A DNA stretch of 13,124 nt, taken from NCBI GenBank assembly GCA_000818945.1, contig KN805429.1:193014-206137 (forward strand). Direction: 5' to 3'. The DNA is from Schizochytrium sp. CCTCC M209059 (Eukaryota; Sar; Bigyra; Thraustochytrida; Thraustochytriidae). Positions 6,976 through 13,124 of the stretch are shown here, piece by piece. The position numbers were made by a program, and so were the translations under genes. The notes beneath the pieces were generated by a model. That model worked only from the letters and a program-made list of their open reading frames with translations, had not been told where the DNA came from and searched no databases. How positions within the stretch are numbered: the stretch's first letter is position 1; each line of letters begins with the position of its first letter.

Positions 6976-7012
6976 GGCACGCGAAGGAAGAGACAAGAAG
7001 GCCGAAGAGAAG

Positions 7013-9616
7013 ATGGTGGTCGCGACACGCGCAACCCGGAGCTCCGCGCGGCTGGTGAAGCAGGAGCAGGAGCAGGCGAAGGAGAATGCGAAGAACACGA
7101 CGCCGGTGAACCGCAGCGGCGTCAAGCGCAAGGCCAAGGCAGAGCCCGTGGCGCCGGGAAAGAAGATCAAGAAGGAACCCGTAAAGACGACACGGGTCAG
7201 GAGCACGCGCACGACCACCTCTGCGCGCGTCGCCGCGCCCGTGGCAGTCGCGGGCAAGAAGAGGAATGCAGCGAATGTCAAGGTCAAGAAACAGCCGCAG
7301 CCGACACCTCAAATTCATGTTAAGACCGGGCTCAAGGGCGTCGCCAGCCCGACCCCGATGAACATCGGCACCCTCGACTCAGGATTCCTGGCCAAGGGCG
7401 ACGCGATTACAAAGAGCAAGGCCGGAAAGCTGGCCGAACTCAAGCGCGACGGGCGTCTTGTCCTTGTGGACCCGTCCAAGAACTCTGACAAATACTACAT
7501 TATCCAGCTCATCAAGAGCGGTGCCACCTGGTACTGTTGGCAGCGCTGGGGACGCACGGGAACTTCTGGTCAAGGCATGCTCCACAAAGGCACCAAGGCA
7601 AAGATGGAAGCCGAGTTCGAATCCAAATTTGCGGAAAAGACCGGAGTCCAATACGATGACGCAAAGGACGGAAGCGCCTCCCCGCTCCCCGGAAAGTACG
7701 AATGGCTCTCGGTTGTGCCTGCAGCTCAGGCCAAGACTCTTGACGCCAAATGGGAATACTACGTGGACGACCATGTCGACGGCAAGCCGACCGGCTGGTA
7801 TCCCTATGTGGCAGACGCAAGCCAGGTCGTCGAGCAGCTCTACCGTGATCATCACGTCGCCAAGAACTCGAATATGGCTGTACGCTTTGTAGAGTCCGGA
7901 ACCTGGACCTACCGTGTGGACCTCAGCTCGACAAAGGGCGATTTCCGGCAGACCAACACACGGACCTCCAAGGAGCGCAAGATTCGCCGCAATGTGCTCG
8001 GATCAACAATGACTTCCGGTCCTGACCCGGCCTCTACGCCGGCAACGACGGGTTTTGCTGCGGTCGCGACCGCGGCAGCCTCGGCGCTCGCGGCTGCAGC
8101 GTCAGCGGCTATCTCGACCGTCGCCTCGCCATCGGCCAAGGCCGCTCCAAAGGCAGTTGCCCAGGCGTCACAGGATATTCCTATTCGCCCGCGTTTCGCT
8201 GCGATGGTGCCCCGAGGATCCAAGGTCTTTGACGGCATGGACTGCATGCTCAATCAGACCAACATCAGGGCCAACAACAACAAGTTTTACTGCCTTCAGG
8301 TCGTCGAAGCACCCAACGGAATGTACGCCGTCCTTTATCACTGGGGCCGCGTTGGTGAAAATGGTCAAGCCGACATGAAATTCTCTGTTGATCCCGAGTT
8401 CGCGCGAAAGATCTTTAAGCAAAAGTTCAAAGATAAGACTGGGAACAACTGGGAGGATCGACACAACTTTGTGAAGAAAAACAAGTACGATCTCATCCTC
8501 ACCAAGAACGGTTCAGGCGAGTCACCCAAGGTTGTGCCAGCAGCTTCGGCCGCGGCTCGTGCCCCCGTGCCCAAGAGCGCTCTCGATACCGCCACCGCGG
8601 ACTTTGTCAAGTTCATCTTCGACAAGGACATGTTCAAGGAGCAAATGGCCGGCCTTGACATTGACGTGGACAAGCTACCTCTGGGAGCGCTCAGCGATGC
8701 ACAAGTGCAAAGTGCTTACAATGTGCTCAGCGACATCGAGCGAGAACTCAACGGAAGCGCACGCCGAAACGTCCTTACGGACCTCAGCTCACGGTATTAT
8801 ACTGTGGTCCCTCACGCCTTCGGCCGTCAGGTGCCACCGGTGATCAGCAACGAGGCCATGCTGCAAAAGGAGTTCGAGCTGATCAATGTCATTGGCGACA
8901 TCGAAAAGGCACAGAGTATGATCAAGACGTCAGACGTCAAGCAGGCCACGCTGCAGGTAAACCCGCTCGATGCTCACTTTGCATCGCTCAACATGAAAGA
9001 CTGGGAAGTCGTGGGACCGCAGACTGATACCTTTAAGCGCATCAACGCCTACGCATCGCGCAGCAAGGGTCGCAACATGAAGCTTCAGCGTCTCTTTCAG
9101 GTCGGACGAGATGGTGAAGACGCTCACTTTAAAAAGTATGACGGTCTCGACCGCATGCTTCTCTGGCACGGCACTAACGTTGCCGTTGTGGCCGCCATTC
9201 TCAAGTCGGGACTTCGCATCATGCCTCATTCGGGTGGACGCGTTGGCGCTGGCATCTATCTTGCCTCTGAGCATAGCAAGTCGAGCGGATACACGCGCGG
9301 AGCCCGCTGGAATGGCAAGAACCTTGGCATCATGTTTCTTGTAGAGGCCGTCGTTGGCAAGTCCAAGGAGATCCAGTGCGATGACCCGCGTCTGCGCAAG
9401 CCGCCTAGCGGTTTTCATTCGGTCCTCGCCAAGGGCCGCAAGAGTCCCATAGGTTCGGGCGATGAAGTCATCAAGATCGAGGGCCGCAACGTCATCATCC
9501 CGGCTGGACCTGTCAAGAATACCGGAGCCTCCTCCTCCTCGTTCTATCAGGACGAGATTCTCATCTATGACGAGCGTCAGCACCGTCTGCGTTTCGTGCT
9601 CGTCTTTGAGATGTGA
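7013..9616 (+). CDS. PARP3-like ADP-ribosyltransferase with WGR-WWE-WGR architecture
   Basis: This 867-residue enzyme should transfer ADP-ribose from NAD+ to proteins or DNA ends in the nucleus, in the DNA-break response. Seen in order: a basic N-terminus with NLS-like KRK and KKIKK clusters; a WGR domain (about 144-235, WGR at 179-181); a WWE domain (about 245-325, Trp247 and Trp262), a fold that binds poly- or iso-ADP-ribose; an Ala-rich linker (about 345-390); a second, more canonical WGR (about 395-500, Trp444); a helical regulatory domain (about 521-649); and a catalytic domain (about 650-867). The H-Y-E triad is complete: His719 in WHGT, Tyr749 in GIYLA and Glu848. The stretch GLRIMPHSGGRVG and the end of the protein resemble animal PARP3 more than PARP1 or PARP2. 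Animal PARP3 is about 530-540 residues with a single WGR, so the first WGR and the WWE are additions. An Ala (746) replaces the usual Lys of GKGIY. No zinc finger or BRCT is seen. The ATG at 7013 has a good context (AAGATGG). Confidence 0.95.
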   Translation: MVVATRATRSSARLVKQEQEQAKENAKNTTPVNRSGVKRKAKAEPVAPGKKIKKEPVKTTRVRSTRTTTSARVAAPVAVAGKKRNAANVKVKKQPQPTPQIHVKTGLKGVASPTPMNIGTLDSGFLAKGDAITKSKAGKLAELKRDGRLVLVDPSKNSDKYYIIQLIKSGATWYCWQRWGRTGTSGQGMLHKGTKAKMEAEFESKFAEKTGVQYDDAKDGSASPLPGKYEWLSVVPAAQAKTLDAKWEYYVDDHVDGKPTGWYPYVADASQVVEQLYRDHHVAKNSNMAVRFVESGTWTYRVDLSSTKGDFRQTNTRTSKERKIRRNVLGSTMTSGPDPASTPATTGFAAVATAAASALAAAASAAISTVASPSAKAAPKAVAQASQDIPIRPRFAAMVPRGSKVFDGMDCMLNQTNIRANNNKFYCLQVVEAPNGMYAVLYHWGRVGENGQADMKFSVDPEFARKIFKQKFKDKTGNNWEDRHNFVKKNKYDLILTKNGSGESPKVVPAASAAARAPVPKSALDTATADFVKFIFDKDMFKEQMAGLDIDVDKLPLGALSDAQVQSAYNVLSDIERELNGSARRNVLTDLSSRYYTVVPHAFGRQVPPVISNEAMLQKEFELINVIGDIEKAQSMIKTSDVKQATLQVNPLDAHFASLNMKDWEVVGPQTDTFKRINAYASRSKGRNMKLQRLFQVGRDGEDAHFKKYDGLDRMLLWHGTNVAVVAAILKSGLRIMPHSGGRVGAGIYLASEHSKSSGYTRGARWNGKNLGIMFLVEAVVGKSKEIQCDDPRLRKPPSGFHSVLAKGRKSPIGSGDEVIKIEGRNVIIPAGPVKNTGASSSSFYQDEILIYDERQHRLRFVLVFEM

Positions 9617-9830
9617 GTGAACCTATACAGACGTCTCATGCCCAGACGTGTGGCCATCCACAGCGGTGACCTTACGTACCAGGCCTTTCTTGTATACGAA
9701 CAAAATTATATCAAAATTCCCCCGTCATTGAAAGATCTTCGAAACCTGCAACTGTTTGTTTGTTTTAGAAAAACGTTCTTCTCCTTCTTGCGGTTGAAAT
9801 GAACTGTTTCGGGACAAGCAAAGACCGACA

Positions 9831-9870
<40 letters not shown>

Positions 9871-9964
9871 GTTGATGTAGCGCAAAGAAGCAAAACAAAA
9901 GAAACTTGTTACAGTCGTGTGTTTTCCTTGTATTTCCCAAAGCCGGAAGAAAAGAACGAGACTG
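9617..9964. other. Convergent intergenic region (PARP and EH gene 3' ends)
   Basis: These 348 bases separate the stop of the PARP gene from the stop of the minus-strand EH gene, so both 3' UTRs must fit or overlap here. It contains an AT-rich stretch at about 9698-9725 and a CT microsatellite at 9834-9867. No gene and no AATAAA signal is seen on either strand. Confidence 0.75.
9834..9867 (+). repeat. (CT)17 microsatellite
   Basis: Seventeen perfect CT units. It reads as GA on the strand of the EH gene and would lie in that gene's 3' UTR if the transcript extends 100 bases past the stop. Confidence 0.97.
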
Positions 9965-12286
9965 TCACTTTTTATCAAAATCAAAGGGCTCGTCGAAACC
10001 TGCGTCGGAAAATGCAGCGGCAAGCTCGGTCGACGGCGCGGTACCTTGTGTCGCCGTGGTCGACACAGTCCCCTCTGCACCAGCCGTGGCCACGTCGGAG
10101 GCGGGCACCGAAGCATCACCTGCGGTCTTTTCAGATTGCGATGTCGCCGCTTCCTCAAAGGGATCCGCGTCCCCGTCAAAGGCCTCATCGAAAGCAGAAG
10201 AGTCTACAGGCCCAGCATCACCCGATTTGGACACTGGGACGCTGCTCCAACCCGAAGAGGATGATCCTTCGGGGCCTCCAGTTGGACTTGCCATGCCTGC
10301 TGCAGTAGCAGCATTGGCAGCAGCATCGGCATCGCCTTGAGCAGCGGGAGGCTCGGGCTCGGACCCGGAAACAGGTTCCGGTCCCGAAGGCAGGTCTGCG
10401 GCAGGAGACGTTGGCGACAACGCCGGTGCCTCTCTTGTTGGGGCCCGGCGCCGAGGAGGCTCAACTTGCGTTTCTGCAGCTGGTGCCGGCGTAGCTTCTT
10501 GGCTTCCTACCGTGGCGGCCGTCGACGCCGGCGCTTTTGCTGCATCATCCTCTGCTCCTCCATCAGTAGCAAGCGTGCTCGCAGACTCTGCGGGCACGGG
10601 CGCACCGACGGCTTCGGGAACAGGAAGACTTGACTCAGCCGCGGACGAGAGCTCGGGTGCTGCACGTACTGGAGCTTCCCGACGAGGAGGTAGGTGCCCG
10701 GATCCAGCTGTAGTGGCAGGGGAAGCGAGTTCTGGCGCCGGACGAGACGGGGCCTCGGGCGAGGCTGCCGGCGATTCCGGTGCTGATGAGAGTGCAGCTT
10801 GGAACGAGGATGCCTGCTCCTGGAGCTCGGCAACCTGCGCTTTGAGAGCGGCAGCCTCCTTTTCGAGCGCGGCCTTTTCGGCGAGTTTTTCTAACGCGGT
10901 GGCGGTCACCGCTTGGACCTGGGCCTTTTGCTGGTCCACAGAGACACGAAGTTGTGTGACGGTCTCGCGCAATAGCTCAAGGTCTGTGCCCAAATCACCA
11001 ATCTCACTTTGGCGCTTGGCTACTTCCTCGGAGGCTGACTTCAGGTCATCGACGAGTCGATCGCGCTCGGCACCAAGACGAGTCATTTCCTCCTCAAGGC
11101 GCTGCTTCTCTCCATCGAGCTGACTGACAGCAGCGGCCGTGGTCGCTGTAGCGCTCATCAGGGCATTGTTCGTCTCTGTGGCACGTTGTACGTCGCTCTC
11201 GGATGGACCACTTGGCGCCGGCGCAGGTGGTGCGGCAGCGGGCGCCAGAGCAGCTCGCGCGGGCATGGGCGCTCCAGTCAGACTTTTGCTGCTACCATCG
11301 GCGTCGTTATGGACGCTGCCGAGGTGACTGTGAAATGAACCACCGTGCGTTTGGCCCAGAGGCGCGGCGTCGGGGAGACTGCCATTCTCGGACACTTGCG
11401 AGACTACCGAGCCTTGGCGCTGATGCTGCATTGGCGGAGGCACGCCACCGTGCAGGGGTGGGGTCTCGGACGAGGGGGCGCCACCCGTGACTGCAGCAAC
11501 CGCATCGGCAGCAGTTGGGGGTGCGTGCCGGGGTTGGTTCGGAAGAAGCTCGCGCGGAACCTCGGACGGCAGCGCATAGCCCTTGCGCGAGACGCAGAGC
11601 ACCATGTGCATGGCAATGCAAAACTCGTCCACGTTGAGTTGAAGGTTTTGATCGAGATCAGCAAGCTGAAGGATTTCGCGCAGCTGCTCCCACGGCATGC
11701 GTGACTTCATAAAGAACTCCATGGCATCCTGCGAGCCGAGCTTGCCGTCCTGGACGTTTTGCTTCTTGAAAAGTTCCTCGTATTGCGCGCGCTTCTGCGG
11801 CGACATGGCCCACGAACTGCTCGAAACGGAACCGCTGACACTGGCGTTGTCAAAGGCACTAGCACCGCTGACGCTGGCCGGGGTTGATGGACGCTGGGCA
11901 CTGGTGTCCGGCGGCCCATTCGACTCGCTCGCGGGTGGTACGACAAGATTCGTGGGCACAGGCGGAACTCCCGGTGCTTCGAATTTGGGCATGGGGACCG
12001 ATCCTGGCTTGGCATGCCCAACAACTTCTGGGGACAACTGGATACCTGCCTGGATGAGAGCGACGCAGCGCATCATCGTAATGGCGTGCGTGCGGGATAT
12101 CTTGCTCGCGCTCTCGGAGCCAATATTCCAGACCGTACGCAGATCTGGTACGCCCAGCCTCGATGACGAGAGAAAATTGGCCAGCTCCTTGGAGGCAAAG
12201 GTTTCCGCGCCGCTCGGGTTCGCGAGCTTGAGCAGCTCCTCATAGTACTGCCTCTCCTCGGGCAGCACCGGTTCGTACTGGACCAT
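9965..12286 (-). CDS. EPS15/Ede1-like EH-domain endocytic adaptor
   Basis: This 773-residue protein should act as a scaffold at clathrin-coated pits, where EH domains bind NPF peptides of cargo adaptors. Seen in order: EH1 (about 8-85), a Pro/Ser linker, EH2 (about 160-240), a Pro/Gly/Ala-rich spacer, a coiled coil (about 363-500) for oligomerisation, an Ala/Pro/Glu/Ser-rich disordered stretch (500-690), and an acidic tail with a DPF motif (708-710) and a related FDEPFDF end (764-770). DPF peptides bind the AP-2 alpha-ear in known family members. EH1 keeps the signature Trp (Trp53) but its EF-hand loop is degenerate. EH2 has a complete 12-residue calcium loop (Asp210, Asp212, Asn214, Glu221) but Leu206 replaces the Trp. 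Two EH domains is fewer than the three of animal EPS15 and yeast Ede1, and equal to yeast Pan1. No ubiquitin-binding motif is recognised. The start is supported by an in-frame stop nine codons upstream and an A-rich context. Confidence 0.92.
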   Translation of the reverse strand: MVQYEPVLPEERQYYEELLKLANPSGAETFASKELANFLSSSRLGVPDLRTVWNIGSESASKISRTHAITMMRCVALIQAGIQLSPEVVGHAKPGSVPMPKFEAPGVPPVPTNLVVPPASESNGPPDTSAQRPSTPASVSGASAFDNASVSGSVSSSSWAMSPQKRAQYEELFKKQNVQDGKLGSQDAMEFFMKSRMPWEQLREILQLADLDQNLQLNVDEFCIAMHMVLCVSRKGYALPSEVPRELLPNQPRHAPPTAADAVAAVTGGAPSSETPPLHGGVPPPMQHQRQGSVVSQVSENGSLPDAAPLGQTHGGSFHSHLGSVHNDADGSSKSLTGAPMPARAALAPAAAPPAPAPSGPSESDVQRATETNNALMSATATTAAAVSQLDGEKQRLEEEMTRLGAERDRLVDDLKSASEEVAKRQSEIGDLGTDLELLRETVTQLRVSVDQQKAQVQAVTATALEKLAEKAALEKEAAALKAQVAELQEQASSFQAALSSAPESPAASPEAPSRPAPELASPATTAGSGHLPPRREAPVRAAPELSSAAESSLPVPEAVGAPVPAESASTLATDGGAEDDAAKAPASTAATVGSQEATPAPAAETQVEPPRRRAPTREAPALSPTSPAADLPSGPEPVSGSEPEPPAAQGDADAAANAATAAGMASPTGGPEGSSSSGWSSVPVSKSGDAGPVDSSAFDEAFDGDADPFEEAATSQSEKTAGDASVPASDVATAGAEGTVSTTATQGTAPSTELAAAFSDAGFDEPFDFDKK

Positions 12287-12335
12287 TTTTGTATAATCAG
12301 CTTTGATCAGTCAGTCGTCGCGGCGGACTTGCCAC

Positions 12336-12375
12336 GATCCAATCCGATCCGAGCCGATACGACACGAAGCGAGGC
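12336..12375 (+). repeat. Degenerate GATCC pentamer array
   Basis: Eight 5-bp units in phase beginning GATCC, AATCC, GATCC, GAGCC and then decaying. It starts 50 bases upstream of the EH gene start codon, so it may lie in the 5' UTR or core promoter. Confidence 0.7.
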
Positions 12376-12625
12376 CCGAGGTCGAGTAGAGCACGCGCTC
12401 TCGCTTTCGCTCGCGGTGCTCCTCGTTGCGACGCTCTGCACAAAGGCGACCTCTGCAAGGCGCGCTTGCGTGGAGGCGGCCAAGATAGCGAGCGACGCCG
12501 CGCTCGGGTCACGGAGCGACGGCGCCTTTCTCGCTGCGCTTCGCTCGTGCAGACGAAGCTCGCTCGCTCGCTCGCTCGCGCGGCGACGACGCGTGCAGGC
12601 GGCCGCGAGCGCGCGCGCGCAGGCA

Positions 12626-12649
12626 GGCAGGCAGACGGGCAGGCAGACG
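12626..12649 (+). repeat. Two tandem copies of GGCAGGCAGACG
   Basis: Perfect 12-bp duplication inside a longer GGCA-rich stretch, following an alternating GC run. Confidence 0.9.
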
Positions 12650-12985
12650 GGCGGCAAGCCGCGCGGGCGCGTCGGCCGGGGTCGGGCGCGGCGGCGTCGG
12701 CTGCGCGGGGTCGGCGTGGCGTTGCCGTTTTGCTGCCGAGTGACCAGGCCTTCTTCTTCTCCCTCATCGGGCCATCCTCATATGCAGGCACGCATCGCAG
12801 ACGCGGCGGCCGGACGGGCGAAGCCTCTCGCGAGCGCAAGCTGGGGCGTCCCGCGCGCTGCATGCGTCCGAGGCCTGCGCGCGGGAGGCTGGCGCAGCGG
12901 TCGCGGCGGACTCGCCCGGATACAGGCCTCCACGCATGGACGGATGGATGCAGGATGCTCCTGATTTCTTCAAACCTCGCGCCGC

Positions 12986-13035
12986 CATCTGATCTGATCT
13001 GATCTGCTCCAATCCAATCTAATCTGATCTGATCT
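12986..13035 (+). repeat. GATCT/AATCC pentamer array
   Basis: Ten 5-bp units in phase: CATCT, three GATCT, GCTCC, AATCC, two AATCT and two GATCT. The unit family (RATCY) is the same as in the array at 12336-12375. Confidence 0.93.
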
Positions 13036-13124
13036 GGCACGGCCAAGGGGGCGGCGGCGCGCCCGCTCCTGCCCGGCGGCCTCCCGCCACTCGCGCCCGC
13101 GGCCCCTCCCTCCCTGCCTCCCTC

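Larger units (their letters stand above)
5681..7012. other. 1.3-kb intergenic region between myosin and PARP genes
   Basis: No convincing protein gene, tRNA or known RNA was recognised. The first 50 bases after the myosin stop are AT-rich, as expected for a 3' UTR, but no AATAAA is present. Then follow a GTAACTAC triple repeat (5770-5794), nested inverted repeats (5870-5937), a CGCAA array (5972-6021), a palindromic hairpin (6048-6075), a UUCG-capped hairpin (6233-6254), a 17-bp duplication (6317-6350), CAGT and GAAA runs (6473-6524), two G runs (6751-6777) and an AGC run (6958-6975). The distal part presumably contains the PARP promoter. Open frames here are low complexity and overlap one another on both strands. 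Confidence 0.6.
12287..13124. other. Repeat-rich upstream region of the EH gene
   Basis: No convincing gene is seen to the window end. The DNA is very GC-rich and includes a degenerate pentamer array (12336-12375), GCTC units (about 12558-12577), a 12-bp duplication (12626-12649), a second pentamer array (12986-13035) and CCTC-rich sequence at the right edge. Long overlapping frames on both strands translate to Arg/Ala-rich low complexity. It presumably contains the EH gene promoter, read to the left. The start codon is preceded at once by an AT-rich ATTATACAAAA, too close to the ATG to be a usual TATA box. Confidence 0.6.

Noticed and set aside
6488..7318. Minus-strand open frames of 276 and 260 codons over the PARP promoter and N-terminus
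   Set aside because: They are composition-driven shadows: low complexity, crossing the C run opposite the G tract and the AGC repeat, and antisense to a secure gene.
9613..9630. GTGAGT at the PARP stop codon followed by TATACAG, like a splice pair
   Set aside because: An intron of 18 bases is too short, and the PARP C-terminus ends where PARP3 proteins normally end.
12275..12300. ATTATACAAAA before the EH gene as a TATA box
   Set aside because: It abuts the ATG and leaves no room for a transcription start and leader; it reads better as an A-rich start-codon context.
12297..13046. Open frames of about 180-250 codons on both strands upstream of the EH gene
   Set aside because: Arg/Ala-rich translations of GC-rich repeats, with overlapping frames in several phases and no recognisable domain.

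Overview
The window carries three long, uninterrupted, GC-rich protein genes of clearly eukaryotic type: an unconventional myosin heavy chain (+, 863-5680), a PARP3-like ADP-ribosyltransferase (+, 7013-9616) and an EPS15-like EH-domain endocytic adaptor (-, 9965-12286). None needs an intron, the standard code is used (stops TAG, TGA, TGA), and genes are separated by 0.3-1.3 kb of low-complexity DNA. Very long intronless genes with a myosin, a PARP and an EH protein in a GC-rich genome fit a labyrinthulomycete/thraustochytrid (stramenopile) best. This taxonomic call is inference; no marker gene is present.

Layout. 1-862: simple-repeat-rich upstream region of the myosin (GAAA, CTCG, CTTGC and CCTCG arrays, and one initiator-like site). 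863-5680: myosin with an N-terminal SH3-like domain, motor, three IQ motifs, a long charged disordered tail, a SAM-like domain and a C-terminal pair of hydrophobic segments. 5681-7012: 1.3 kb without a convincing gene but rich in structure (an 8-bp tandem repeat, nested inverted repeats, a CGCAA array, a palindromic hairpin, a UUCG-capped hairpin followed by TTTT, a 17-bp duplication, long G runs). 7013-9616: PARP with order WGR-WWE-WGR-regulatory-catalytic. 9617-9964: short convergent intergenic region with a CT microsatellite. 9965-12286 (minus): two EH domains, a coiled coil, a low-complexity linker and a DPF-bearing tail. 12287-13124: upstream region of the EH gene, with two arrays of a related pentamer (RATCY).

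The genes do not form an evident pathway: the myosin and EH protein act on membranes and actin, the PARP in the nucleus. The most interesting items are the myosin tail (SAM plus a putative membrane hairpin, so a motor that may be built into a membrane), the PARP3-like enzyme with an added WGR-WWE module, the two EH domains that each lost a different half of the usual EH signature, and the repeated use of 5-bp tandem arrays in intergenic DNA. No CRISPR, tRNA, rRNA or transposon was recognised.
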